Made by a program: the position numbers and the translations under genes
The notes under the pieces: model-generated
Told to the model about the DNA's origin: nothing
Seen by the model: the letters and a program-made list of their open reading frames with translations, nothing else
Databases searched by the model: none
In this document: positions 8,032 through 17,749 of the stretch, one piece after another
Numbering within the stretch: position 1 is the first letter of the stretch
Layout of the letters: each line of letters begins with the position of its first letter
Assembly (NCBI RefSeq): GCF_000819785.1
Contig: NZ_CDBK01000069.1
Coordinates: 1 to 64,000 of the forward strand
Direction of reading: 5' to 3'
DNA length: 64,000 bases
Source of the DNA: Aeromonas caviae
GTDB taxonomy: Bacteria; Pseudomonadota; Gammaproteobacteria; Enterobacterales; Aeromonadaceae

Positions 8032-8805
8032 TCACACGGCCACGGGGGCGCAAATCAGCGTGATCCCCCTGGCCTGAATCTGTTCTCTGGCCGCATTGCT
8101 CAGCCCCTCGTCGGTCACCAGGGTATGGATGCCGGACCAGGGCAGCTCGAGATTGGGGATTTTTCGGCCGATCTTCTCCGACTCCACCATGACGATGACC
8201 TCCCGCGACACTTCGGCCATGACCCGGGAGAGGCCCACCAGCTCGTTGAAGGTGGTGGTGCCCCGCTCCGGGTCGATGCCATCGGCACCGATGAAGAGCT
8301 GGTCGAAGTCATAGGAGCGCAGCACCTGCTCCGCCACCTGCCCCTGGAAAGATTCGGAATGGGGATCCCAGGTCCCGCCTGTCATCAGCAGGGTGGGCTC
8401 GTTTTCCAGCTCGCGCAGGGCACCGGCCACATTGAGGGAGTTGGTCATGACGATGAGGCCGCGCTTGTTGCCCAGCATGGGGATCATGGCGCTGGTGGTG
8501 CTGCCGCTGTCGATGATGACGCGGTTGTGATCGCGGATCCGCTCGGCGGCAGCGCGGGCGATAGCCAGCTTTCGATTCGAAACTTGTTCCGGGTTGCTGT
8601 CCACCACCATCTCGCTGGGGAGGGGAACGGCACCGCCGTAGCGACGCAGCAACAGGCCACCGGTCTCCAGCACCGCCAGATCTTTGCGGATGGTCACCTC
8701 GGAAGTGGCGAAGTGTTTGGCCAGGGCATCGACGCTGACTTCCCCCTGCTCCTGCACCAGACTCACTATGGTGTGACGGCGCTGCTGTGTGTTGCGTTTG
8801 GTCAT
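8032..8805 (-). CDS. DeoR/GlpR-family transcriptional regulator upstream of glmS
   Basis: This 257-aa protein has an N-terminal DeoR helix-turn-helix (about residues 5-58, with [19 protein letters not shown]). Its C-terminal DeoRC sensor domain has the phosphosugar-binding signature [12 protein letters not shown]. DeoR-type proteins usually sense phosphorylated sugars. The position directly upstream of glmS suggests it responds to an amino-sugar or hexose phosphate. A TTTCGATTCGAAA palindrome lies just before its start, and an identical copy lies inside the gene, which suggests autoregulation. Similar glmU-deoR-glmS orders occur in related gamma-proteobacteria. Confidence 0.9.
   Translation of the reverse strand: MTKRNTQQRRHTIVSLVQEQGEVSVDALAKHFATSEVTIRKDLAVLETGGLLLRRYGGAVPLPSEMVVDSNPEQVSNRKLAIARAAAERIRDHNRVIIDSGSTTSAMIPMLGNKRGLIVMTNSLNVAGALRELENEPTLLMTGGTWDPHSESFQGQVAEQVLRSYDFDQLFIGADGIDPERGTTTFNELVGLSRVMAEVSREVIVMVESEKIGRKIPNLELPWSGIHTLVTDEGLSNAAREQIQARGITLICAPVAV
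8570..8582. promoter_or_regulatory. Second operator-like palindrome inside the deoR-type gene
   Basis: TTTCGATTCGAAA is identical, base for base, to the copy at 8813-8825, and lies 243 bp into the gene. Here the sequence must also encode protein, so an exact 13-bp repeat is notable. A looping operator is one explanation. Confidence 0.45.
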
Positions 8806-8812
8806 TTATAAG

Positions 8813-8825
8813 TTTCGATTCGAAA
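8813..8825. promoter_or_regulatory. Operator-like palindrome before the deoR-type gene
   Basis: TTTCGATTCGAAA is a near-perfect palindrome 7 bp upstream of the start codon at 8805. DeoR-family regulators often bind TTTCG-type repeats. It lies in the divergent spacer shared with blrA, so it could influence both directions. Confidence 0.55.
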
Positions 8826-8927
8826 GAATGGCGAAATATTAATGCCTTTTCGGGAAAAATCAAACGGCAAATAGGATCCGATTTGGTTCGATGCCAGAAT
8901 GAGGAACCGATTTGCGACGAGGACGCC

Positions 8928-9602
8928 ATGCAAAAACGACTCATCTGGCTGGTGGAAGATGAAGCCAGCATTGCCGATACCCTGATCTATGCCCTGCAGA
9001 CCGATGGTTTCGAGGTGGAGTGGTTCCCCCTCGGTCAGCCGTTGCTGGCGCGACTGGAACAGACGCGACCGGATTTTTTGATCCTGGATGTGGGGCTGCC
9101 GGACATCAGCGGCTTCGAACTGTGCAAGCGGGTGCGGGCACTGACCGATATTCCCCTGATGTTTCTCACCGCCCGCAGCGAGGAGATAGACAGGCTGATC
9201 GGGCTGGAGATAGGGGCAGACGACTACGTGGCCAAACCCTTCTCGCCCCGTGAGGTGTGCGCCCGGGTGCGGGTCATCCTGCGCCGCAGCCAGCCCGCCC
9301 CCTCCCAGCCGATACAGCCACTCGCCCTGGACGAGGAGCGGGCACGAATCTGCTTCCTGGGCCAGCCCCTGACGCTCACCCGCTATGAGTACCTGCTGCT
9401 CAAGACCCTGATGCTGGCGCCGGGTCGGGTCTACTCCCGCCAGCAGCTGATGGATCTGGTGTGGCAGGATGCGGAAGAGAGTCTGGATCGCACCGTCGAC
9501 ACCCACATCAAGACCCTGAGAGCCAAGCTGCGGGAGCGGGACCCTGACGCCAACCTGATCCTGACACACCGCGGGCTGGGCTACAGTCTGGAGCTGGCAT
9601 GA
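8928..9602 (+). CDS. blrA: Response regulator BlrA (CreB-type)
   Basis: This 224-aa OmpR/PhoB-class regulator has a receiver domain (about 1-120) with the acidic pair in VEDEAS, phospho-Asp in LILDVGLPD and switch Lys in VAKPF. Its winged-helix DNA-binding domain (about 130-224) contains TRYEYLLLKTL and VDTHIKTLRAKL. The start at 8928 places VEDE in the normal position; upstream in-frame codons are in the promoter region. With BlrB it activates Aeromonas beta-lactamase genes through TTCAC repeats, an established role of blrAB. Two downstream promoters carry such repeats. E. coli CreB is the orthologous type. Confidence 0.93.
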   Translation: MQKRLIWLVEDEASIADTLIYALQTDGFEVEWFPLGQPLLARLEQTRPDFLILDVGLPDISGFELCKRVRALTDIPLMFLTARSEEIDRLIGLEIGADDYVAKPFSPREVCARVRVILRRSQPAPSQPIQPLALDEERARICFLGQPLTLTRYEYLLLKTLMLAPGRVYSRQQLMDLVWQDAEESLDRTVDTHIKTLRAKLRERDPDANLILTHRGLGYSLELA

Positions 9603-9636
9603 ACTCAGGGTGGCCGGGCATCGGCAGGGGGATGAG

Positions 9637-11058
9637 ATGAGAATCGGATTGCAACTGCTGTGCGGCCTGGTGCTGATCTTCGCCCTGGCCGCCTGGTTCG
9701 TGCTGGAGATCTTCGTCGAGGAGATCAAGCCCGGGGTACGCAGCGCCACCGAAGATACCCTGGTAGACATGGCGCAGATGCTGGCCCCCCTGGCCCTGGA
9801 CGACATGCAGGAAGGAAAGATGGCGAATGGCCGGCTGGCCAGCGCCTTCGCCCGCCTCAACCAGAGTCCCATCAATGCCCTCATCGATGGCCACCTCAAG
9901 CAGCAGGCGGAGTACCGCATCTATGTGACCGACGCAAAAGGCAGGGTGGTCTACGACTCGGACGGGGTGGATCTGGGCAAGGACTACTCGCGCTGGAACG
10001 ACGTCTACCTGACCCTGCGTGGCGAATATGGCGCCCGCAGCACCCGCACCGATCCCGACGATGCTGCCAGCTCGACCATGTATGTGGCAGCTCCGCTGCG
10101 GGAAGGGGCCGAGATCATCGGCTCCCTCACCGTCGCCAAGCCCAACAGCACCCTGCAGCCCATGATAGAGCGCAGCGAACACCAGTTGCTGAAAGGGGCG
10201 GCCCTGCTGCTGTTCATCTCGCTGCTCATCGGCGCCTTGCTGGTGTGGTGGCTCAACCGTGCCATCGGCAAGCTGGTGCACTATGCGGATGCAATCAGCC
10301 AGGGTCAGCCCGCCAGCCTGCCGCGCCTCTACAGCCCCGAACTGGACAGGCTAGGCCACTCCCTGGAGACCATGCGCCGCCAACTGGACGGCAAGGCCTA
10401 TATCGAGGCCTATGTCCACAGCCTGACCCACGAGCTCAAAAGCCCGCTGGCGGCAATTCGCGGGGCGGGGGAGATCCTGGCCGAGGCGCCGCCGCCGGAC
10501 ATCGCAAAGCGCTTTATCGGCAACATCAATCTGGAGACGGCTCGCATGCAGCAGCTGATCGAACGCATGCTGCAACTCGCCCGCCTCGAATCAGGGCAGG
10601 GGCTGGACAGACAATCCGTTGAGCCGGCCCGGCTGGGCAGACGGGTGCTCGACGCCCGCCAGATCCAGGCCCAGCGCCGCCAGATCGCCCTGCACGCCGA
10701 GCTGGGGGAAGGTCAGAAGCAGAAGTGGGATCCCCTGCTGGTGGAGCAGGCCCTTGGCAACCTGCTGGACAACGCCCTCGATTTCGCCCCCGCCGGCAGC
10801 ACCCTGGTGCTGAGCGGCGCCATGGAGGAGGGGGGTTACTGCTACCGGGTGCGGGATCAGGGTCCAGGCATTCCCGACTTTGCGCTGCCCAGGATTTTCG
10901 AGCGTTTCTACTCCCTGCCAAGGCCAGACAAGGGAAAAAGCAGCGGCCTCGGGCTCAGTTTTGCCATGGAGGTGGCACGCCAGCATGGCGGCCATCTTGC
11001 TCTTGCCAATCAGCCGGGCGGGGGGGTGCTGGCCACACTGTGGCTGCCCGGCAACTGA
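9637..11058 (+). CDS. blrB: Sensor histidine kinase BlrB (CreC-type)
   Basis: This 473-aa protein matches the CreC length. It has an N-terminal membrane helix (about 6-26), a periplasmic sensor domain (about 30-185), a second helix (about 186-206), HAMP, the H-box HSLTHELKSPLAAIRGAG and an ATPase domain. The ATPase has N-box NLLDNALDFAP and G-boxes QGPGIPD and KSSGLGLSF. The start at 9637 was preferred to 9610 because the membrane helix then begins at the N-terminus and a GGGG-rich site precedes it. It probably senses cell-wall stress and phosphorylates BlrA. The gap to blrA is 34 bp. Confidence 0.92.
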   Translation: MRIGLQLLCGLVLIFALAAWFVLEIFVEEIKPGVRSATEDTLVDMAQMLAPLALDDMQEGKMANGRLASAFARLNQSPINALIDGHLKQQAEYRIYVTDAKGRVVYDSDGVDLGKDYSRWNDVYLTLRGEYGARSTRTDPDDAASSTMYVAAPLREGAEIIGSLTVAKPNSTLQPMIERSEHQLLKGAALLLFISLLIGALLVWWLNRAIGKLVHYADAISQGQPASLPRLYSPELDRLGHSLETMRRQLDGKAYIEAYVHSLTHELKSPLAAIRGAGEILAEAPPPDIAKRFIGNINLETARMQQLIERMLQLARLESGQGLDRQSVEPARLGRRVLDARQIQAQRRQIALHAELGEGQKQKWDPLLVEQALGNLLDNALDFAPAGSTLVLSGAMEEGGYCYRVRDQGPGIPDFALPRIFERFYSLPRPDKGKSSGLGLSFAMEVARQHGGHLALANQPGGGVLATLWLPGN

Positions 11059-11064
11059 GGACAC

Positions 11065-11080
11065 TTCACACCAAGCACAC
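11065..11080 (+). promoter_or_regulatory. Degenerate blr/cre tag upstream of ampS
   Basis: TTCAC (11065-11069), six bases, then CACAC (11076-11080). The spacing is that of the BlrA/CreB tag TTCAC-N6-TTCAC, but the second half-site differs at two positions. It lies about 80 bp upstream of ampS, where an activator site is expected. Confidence 0.55.
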
Positions 11081-11157
11081 AGAGCCGGGCTAAGCTGCAC
11101 CTCCTCGATGACGACCGTCCCCGTCGATGCGCATTCATATTAATCAAGGAGATAGAT

Positions 11158-11952
11158 ATGCCCCGTATGCTGTTGTCCGGTCTGCTTGCCGCCGGCCTCT
11201 TCTGTGCACTGCCTGCCAGCGCCGCTTCTGGCTGCATGCTGTTTGCCGATGGCACCGGCAAACCCGTCAGCACCCAGGGGGACTGTGCCGCCCAGTTGAC
11301 CCCGGCCTCCACCTTCAAGATCCCGCTGGCACTGATGGGCTATGACAGCGGCTTTCTGGTGGATGAACAACTGCCGGCCCTGCCGTTCAAGGCCGGTGAC
11401 CCTGATTTCCTGCCGGAGTGGAAACAGACCACCACCCCGAGCAGCTGGATGCAATTCTCGGTCATCTGGTACTCGCAGCGCCTCACCGAGTGGCTGGGAG
11501 AAGCTCGCTTCCAGCACTACGTGGACAGCTTCGACTACGGCAACCGGGATCTTGAAGGCAACCCGGGCAAGCACGACGGTCTGACCCAGGCCTGGCTCAG
11601 CGCCAGCCTCGCCATCAGCCCCCAGGAGCAAGCCCGCTTCCTCGGCAAGATGGTGAGCGGCAAGCTGCCGGTCTCCGCCCAGACCCTGCGCCATACCGCC
11701 AACCTGATGCGTCAGCCCGACATCGACGGTTGGCAGATCCACGGCAAGACCGGCATGGGTTACCCCAAGCTGCTGGATGGCAGCCTGGACAGGGAGCAGC
11801 AGATCGGCTGGTTCGTCGGCTGGGCCAGCAAACAGGACAAGACGCTCATCTTCGTCCACACCGTTATCCAGAAGCCGGGCAAGCAGTTCGCTTCCCTCAG
11901 GGCCAGGGAGGAGGTGTTCGCCGCCCTGCCGGCCCGGTTGAAGACACTCTGA
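11158..11952 (+). CDS. ampS: Class D beta-lactamase of the AmpS/OXA-12 type
   Basis: This 264-aa periplasmic penicillinase has a signal peptide (residues 1-22, ending ALPASA). The class D motifs are present: S51-T-F-K54 with the nucleophilic Ser and carboxylatable Lys, a second-motif segment S101-V-I103, Y127-G-N129 and K197-T-G199. The second motif is usually S-x-V, so Ile at 103 is a conservative change. Extended similarity to OXA-12/AmpS, for example GYDSGFLV and GNPGKHDGLTQAW, supports intrinsic Aeromonas origin rather than transfer. An AAGGAG ribosome site precedes the start. BlrAB lies directly upstream and a blr-like tag lies in the promoter region. Confidence 0.96.
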   Translation: MPRMLLSGLLAAGLFCALPASAASGCMLFADGTGKPVSTQGDCAAQLTPASTFKIPLALMGYDSGFLVDEQLPALPFKAGDPDFLPEWKQTTTPSSWMQFSVIWYSQRLTEWLGEARFQHYVDSFDYGNRDLEGNPGKHDGLTQAWLSASLAISPQEQARFLGKMVSGKLPVSAQTLRHTANLMRQPDIDGWQIHGKTGMGYPKLLDGSLDREQQIGWFVGWASKQDKTLIFVHTVIQKPGKQFASLRAREEVFAALPARLKTL

Positions 11953-11962
11953 TGCCAGCAAC

Positions 11963-11988
11963 ACCGGCGCCTGGCGCCGGTTTTTTTA
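11963..11988 (+). terminator. Rho-independent terminator after ampS
   Basis: ACCGGCG (11963-11969), a 5-base loop and CGCCGGT (11975-11981), followed by a run of T. It separates ampS from creD. Confidence 0.88.
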
Positions 11989-11994
11989 TCCCCC

Positions 11995-12031
11995 TTCACC
12001 ACCGCTTCACACTGCCCCATCCTCCCTTCAC
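11995..12031 (+). promoter_or_regulatory. blr/cre tag upstream of creD
   Basis: TTCAC (11995-11999), six bases and TTCAC (12006-12010) exactly match the blr/cre tag TTCAC-N6-TTCAC. A third TTCAC lies at 12027-12031, 21 bp from the second. The site is 60-80 bp before creD, consistent with activation by BlrA. Confidence 0.88.
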
Positions 12032-12073
12032 GCGACCCCGGCACACTCCCGTTCAACAACAAGGAGACGTGTC

Positions 12074-13465
12074 ATGGTCAAACAGATTTTCACCCACAAG
12101 ATCGCCCTGCTGCTGTTGCTCTGCCTGCTGATGATGATCCCGGTTCACGCCATCATGGAGCTGAATCGGGAGCGCCAGGCCTATCGCAATCAGGCCATTC
12201 ACAGCATCATGGCCAGCCACAGCGGGCCCCAACGCCTGATGGGGCCCGTACTGGTACAGCCCTATACCCGGACCGTCACCGTCGAGCAGGATGGCAAACA
12301 TTTCGAGCGCAAGGAGCAGGTCTATCGCTACCTGCTGCCCAAGAGGCTGGATGTGCGGGCCAGCATGGAGGTGACCCCGCGCAAGCTCGGTATCTATCAG
12401 GCCCAGATTTATCACAGTCGCCTCTCCCTCTCCGGCCTGATGCCCACCAGCCTGGCTGACAAGGGGCTGGTGGCCGGTAACCCGAACCTGAGCTTCGACC
12501 CGGCTGATCCCGCCCTGGTGCCGGGCAAACACTATCTCAGCCTGATCCTCTCCGATGCCCGGGGCATCAGCCGCGTACCCGAACTGCAATGGGGGAAGCA
12601 ACGCATCCCGTTTGCCCCTGGCGCCCAGCTGGGGGACGGGCGAGTGGGGATCCATGCCCCGCTCGACGCCTTGCCAGACGAAGATGGCCGCTTTCACATC
12701 GAGCTGGATCTGCAGGGCATGAATGCGCTGGAAGTGGTGCCGCTCGGACAGGACAGCCGGTTTCACCTGAACGGCAACTGGCCCCATCCCAATTTTCTCG
12801 GCGACTTTCTGCCCGGTGAACGCACCCTTGCGGATCAAGGGTTCGAGGCAAGCTGGCAGACCAGCTGGTTCGCCACCGACATGGAGAGCCGCTTCAACCG
12901 CATGATGAAGGGAGCGGGCACCAAACTGCCGTCATTCAGCGTCAGCCTGGTGCAACCGGTGGATCACTATCAGCTGAACGAGCGGGCCGCCAAATATGCC
13001 CTGCTGTTCATCGGCCTCACCTTCATCAGCTTCTTCATGTTCGAGCTGCTAAAAGGGCTGCGGGTACACCCCATCCAGTACGCACTGGTGGGCATGGGGC
13101 TGGCCATCTTCTATCTGGTGCTGCTGGCGCTGACCGAGCATCTCGGCTTTGCCTGGGCCTATCTCATTGCCGCCCTGGCCAGTGTGGCCCTCAACGGCTT
13201 CTACCTGAGCCATGTGCTGGGCGGCCCGAAACAGGGCATGGGATTCGCCGCCCTGCTGGGGCTGGTCTACGCCATCCTGTTCGGGCTGCTGCAGGCCGAG
13301 GAGACAGCCCTGTTGCTCGGCGCCCTGCTGCTGTTCGCCACCCTGGCGCTGGTCATGGGGCTGACTCGCAAGCTCGACTGGTATCAGGTGATGGAGAACA
13401 GTCCCTCCGCCACCGCATGGGCGGCCCCCCAGCCATCGACCAGTGACACCAGCCATCAGCCATAA
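12074..13465 (+). CDS. creD: CreD-type inner membrane protein
   Basis: This 463-aa protein has one N-terminal membrane helix (about 10-28) and a large extracytoplasmic domain (about 30-310). Five or six C-terminal membrane helices follow, including YALLFIGLTFISFFMFELL. This is the CreD architecture. CreD is a strongly induced member of the CreBC regulon and is linked to envelope integrity, though its biochemical function is not known. An exact blr tag precedes it. The genes blrA, blrB, ampS and creD form a compact unit of regulator, kinase, enzyme and effector. Confidence 0.93.
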   Translation: MVKQIFTHKIALLLLLCLLMMIPVHAIMELNRERQAYRNQAIHSIMASHSGPQRLMGPVLVQPYTRTVTVEQDGKHFERKEQVYRYLLPKRLDVRASMEVTPRKLGIYQAQIYHSRLSLSGLMPTSLADKGLVAGNPNLSFDPADPALVPGKHYLSLILSDARGISRVPELQWGKQRIPFAPGAQLGDGRVGIHAPLDALPDEDGRFHIELDLQGMNALEVVPLGQDSRFHLNGNWPHPNFLGDFLPGERTLADQGFEASWQTSWFATDMESRFNRMMKGAGTKLPSFSVSLVQPVDHYQLNERAAKYALLFIGLTFISFFMFELLKGLRVHPIQYALVGMGLAIFYLVLLALTEHLGFAWAYLIAALASVALNGFYLSHVLGGPKQGMGFAALLGLVYAILFGLLQAEETALLLGALLLFATLALVMGLTRKLDWYQVMENSPSATAWAAPQPSTSDTSHQP

Positions 13466-13471
13466 GCAAAA

Positions 13472-13497
13472 AAACCGGCGCCCTCGGGCGCCGGTTT
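13472..13497. terminator. Bidirectional terminator between creD and glmU
   Basis: AAACCGGCGCCC and GGGCGCCGGTTT form a perfect 12-bp stem with a 2-base centre. It lies between the convergent genes creD and glmU. Confidence 0.85.
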
Positions 13498-13516
13498 GCA
13501 TTTCATTGATCGGGCA

Positions 13517-14878
13517 TCACTTCTTCTTGACCGGACGGGGCCAGTTCGGAATGTGCCGCTGGGGCACTCGGGTGATCACCAGCTCGTTTTCCGCCACATC
13601 CTTGGTGATGGTAGAACCCGCCCCCAGGGTCGCCCCCTTGCCGATCCGCACCGGCGCCACCAGCTGGGTATCGGAGCCGACGAAGACATCGTCCTCGATG
13701 ATGGTCTGGAACTTGTTCACCCCATCGTAATTGCAGGTGATGGTGCCGGCACCGATATTCACCCCGGCTCCGATCTCGGCATCACCCAGATAGGTCAGAT
13801 GACCGCACTTCGAGCCCACCCCCAGCCGAGCCTTCTTCATCTCGACGAAGTTGCCGACATGGGCATCCTGCTCCAGCACGGCACCCGGGCGCAGGCGGGT
13901 AAAGGGCCCGACCGAGCACTGGTCGGCAATTTGCGCACCTTCGATGACGGAGTAGGGTTTCACCTCGGTGTGGTCGCCGATCACGCAATCCTTCAATACG
14001 CTGCCGGCACCGATGCGCACGTGATTGCCCAGCACCACCTTGCCTTCGATGATGACGTTGACGTCGATCACCACCTCCTCCCCGATTTCCAGGGTGCCGC
14101 GCAGATCGAAACGGGCCGGATCGATCAGGGTGGCGCCAGCGATCATCAGCTTCTCGGCCTGCATCTGCTGGTAGCTGCGCTCAAGCTGGGCCAACTGCAC
14201 CCGGTTGTTGGCCCCTTCCACTTCCATGGTGCTGTCAGGGTGGACGGCGGCGATGGCACAACCATCCCCATGGGCCATGGCGATGACGTCGGTCAGATAG
14301 AACTCGCCCTGGGCGTTCTTGTTGTCGAGGCGCGACAGCCAGCCGCGCAGCTGGGCACCGTTCGCCACCAGCACGCCGGTGTTCACTTCGCGGATGGCAA
14401 GTTGCTCGGCGTTGGCATCCTTCTGCTCGACAATGCCGACCACCTGACCATGTTCCCGCACGATGCGGCCATAGCCGGTCGGGTTGTCCAGCACCACGGT
14501 CAGCAACGCCATGCCATCGTCGGCCTTGGCGGCCAGCAAGCGTTGCAGGGTCTCGGGCTGGATCAGCGGGGTATCGCCGTAGAGCACCAGCACGTCGTCT
14601 TCGTCATGCCAGAACGGAATGGCCTGGGCGACGGCATGGCCGGTCCCCAGTTGCTGGGCCTGCAGCACCCAGTTCAGGTCGGATGCCTGGATCCGCTCCT
14701 TCAGCAGTTCGGCGCCGTGGCCGTACACCAGGTGCAGCTGTTCGGCACCGATCTGGCGGGCGGTCTCGATCACATGGGAGACCATGGGCTTGCTGGCAAC
14801 GGGGTGCAGCACCTTGGGCAGGGAGGAACGCATGCGGGTGCCTTTGCCCGCAGCCAGGATCACGACGTTGAGAGACAT
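13517..14878 (-). CDS. glmU: Bifunctional GlmU: GlcN-1-P acetyltransferase / GlcNAc-1-P uridyltransferase
   Basis: GlmU makes UDP-GlcNAc, the precursor of peptidoglycan and lipid A. The 453-aa protein begins with the nucleotidyltransferase motif [15 protein letters not shown]. Its C-terminal half is a left-handed beta-helix acetyltransferase of hexapeptide repeats (about 250-430), including [17 protein letters not shown]. Length is normal. It follows the atp operon, separated by a terminator, as in many gamma-proteobacteria. Its usual partner glmS is displaced here by the creD-ampS-blrBA insertion. Confidence 0.97.
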   Translation of the reverse strand: MSLNVVILAAGKGTRMRSSLPKVLHPVASKPMVSHVIETARQIGAEQLHLVYGHGAELLKERIQASDLNWVLQAQQLGTGHAVAQAIPFWHDEDDVLVLYGDTPLIQPETLQRLLAAKADDGMALLTVVLDNPTGYGRIVREHGQVVGIVEQKDANAEQLAIREVNTGVLVANGAQLRGWLSRLDNKNAQGEFYLTDVIAMAHGDGCAIAAVHPDSTMEVEGANNRVQLAQLERSYQQMQAEKLMIAGATLIDPARFDLRGTLEIGEEVVIDVNVIIEGKVVLGNHVRIGAGSVLKDCVIGDHTEVKPYSVIEGAQIADQCSVGPFTRLRPGAVLEQDAHVGNFVEMKKARLGVGSKCGHLTYLGDAEIGAGVNIGAGTITCNYDGVNKFQTIIEDDVFVGSDTQLVAPVRIGKGATLGAGSTITKDVAENELVITRVPQRHIPNWPRPVKKK

Positions 14879-14933
14879 AGCTAGCCTTTGAAACAGGTGG
14901 AAATGCTGGGCGGAGTCTATCCAACGGGCAAAA

Positions 14934-14959
14934 AAAAAGCGACCCGAAGGTCGCTTTTT
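14934..14959 (-). terminator. Terminator of the atp operon
   Basis: AAAAAGCGACC, a CGAA loop and GGTCGCTTTTT form a strong hairpin with flanking A/T tracts. On the minus strand it lies just past atpC and before glmU. Confidence 0.88.
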
Positions 14960-14971
14960 GCATCACCGTGA

Positions 14972-15400
14972 TTAACGGTAATTCTTTTTGACGATATCGA
15001 TAACCCGCAACTGGGCCATCGCTTTGGCCAGCTCGGCAGACGCCTGAGCATAGTCGATATCACCATGGGAGCTGTTGATCCGCTCTTCGGCACGACGTTT
15101 GGCTTCCTGGGCTTTCGCCTCATCCAGATCGTCTGCGCGAATGGCGGTATCGGCCAGCACGGTCACGGCTTCGGGTTGTACTTCCAGCATGCCGCCGGAG
15201 ATGTACAGCACCTCTTCGCTACCATTTTGCTTGATCAAGCGGACCAGGCCCGGCTTGATGGCAGTCAGCAACGGAGCATGACCGTGGCGGAGACCCAGCT
15301 CACCTTCGGAGCCTGATACCTGGGCAGATTGCACGCGACCGGAAAACAGTTTTCCTTCGGCGCTCACCACATCCAGGTGAAAGGAGATCATCTCAGCCAT
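14972..15400 (-). CDS. atpC: ATP synthase epsilon subunit
   Basis: This 142-aa protein has an N-terminal beta-sandwich (about 1-85) and a C-terminal helical hairpin (about 90-135). It belongs to the central stalk of F1 and inhibits ATP hydrolysis. Typical segments are [12 protein letters not shown]-like at the start (here [16 protein letters not shown]) and [12 protein letters not shown]. It is the last gene of the atp operon, 18 nt after atpD. Confidence 0.96.
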   Translation of the reverse strand: MAEMISFHLDVVSAEGKLFSGRVQSAQVSGSEGELGLRHGHAPLLTAIKPGLVRLIKQNGSEEVLYISGGMLEVQPEAVTVLADTAIRADDLDEAKAQEAKRRAEERINSSHGDIDYAQASAELAKAMAQLRVIDIVKKNYR

Positions 15401-15418
15401 GGGCCCTCCTATCGAGGC

Positions 15419-16840
<1,422 letters not shown>

Positions 16841-17707
16841 TTACACCGCAGCAGCACCGGAAACGATCTCTGTGAGCTCCTGGGTAATACTGGCCTGACG
16901 GGCCTTGTTGTATACCAGTTGCAGATCGTTAATCAGGTTGCCGGCGTTGTCAGTCGCGGCTTGCATGGCAACCATTCGGGCTGCCTGTTCACTTGCCAAG
17001 TTTTCTACCACACCCTGGTAGACCTGGGATTCGACGTAGCGAATCAGCAGGGTATCCAGCAGTTGCTTGGGATCCGGCTCATAGAGGTAGTCCCAGTGGT
17101 GCTTCTTGGCGAGCTTGCTGTCTTCTGTTACGGGCAAAGGCAGCAGTTGATCGACTTTTGGTTGCTGAACCATGGTGTTGACGAACTTGTTGTACACCAG
17201 ATACAGCCTGTCAATCTCACCGTTGTCGTAAGCCTTCAGCATGACCTTCACTGAACCGATCAGGTCATTGACGCTCGGGTTGTCACCCAGTCCGGAGACG
17301 TGGGCTTTCACCTTGGCGCCGTGCCGTTCAAAGAAGTTGGAGGCCTTGTTACCGATCAATGCCAGGTCAACCTTGGCACCTTTCGCGCTCCATTGCTTCA
17401 TATCATTGAGGGCAGCCTTGAACAGGTTGATGTTCAGACCACCACACAGGCCACGGTCGGTGGAGACGACGATGTAACCCACTCGCTTCACCTCACGTTC
17501 GATGAGGTAGGGGTGCTTGTATTCCAAGTTCCCCTGAGCGATATGGCCGATCACCTTGCGCATGGTTTCAGCGTACGGACGGCTGGCAGACATGCGTTCC
17601 TGCGCACGGCGCATCTTGCTCGCTGCCACCATTTCCATAGCGCTGGTGATCTTCTGAGTGTTCTTCACACTCCCGATCTTGTTACGTATCTCTTTTGCGC
17701 CGGCCAT
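16841..17707 (-). CDS. atpG: ATP synthase gamma subunit
   Basis: This 288-aa rotor subunit has long N- and C-terminal helices, with [20 protein letters not shown] at the start and a [15 protein letters not shown]-like end. Together they form the coiled shaft inside the alpha/beta hexamer. The RGLCGGLN segment is conserved. It rotates with the c-ring and drives conformational change in beta. It lies between atpA and atpD in the standard order. Confidence 0.97.
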   Translation of the reverse strand: MAGAKEIRNKIGSVKNTQKITSAMEMVAASKMRRAQERMSASRPYAETMRKVIGHIAQGNLEYKHPYLIEREVKRVGYIVVSTDRGLCGGLNINLFKAALNDMKQWSAKGAKVDLALIGNKASNFFERHGAKVKAHVSGLGDNPSVNDLIGSVKVMLKAYDNGEIDRLYLVYNKFVNTMVQQPKVDQLLPLPVTEDSKLAKKHHWDYLYEPDPKQLLDTLLIRYVESQVYQGVVENLASEQAARMVAMQAATDNAGNLINDLQLVYNKARQASITQELTEIVSGAAAV

Positions 17708-17749
17708 CTCTTCTCTCCATCAGGTGGCAGCTTGCGCTGCCACACACGC

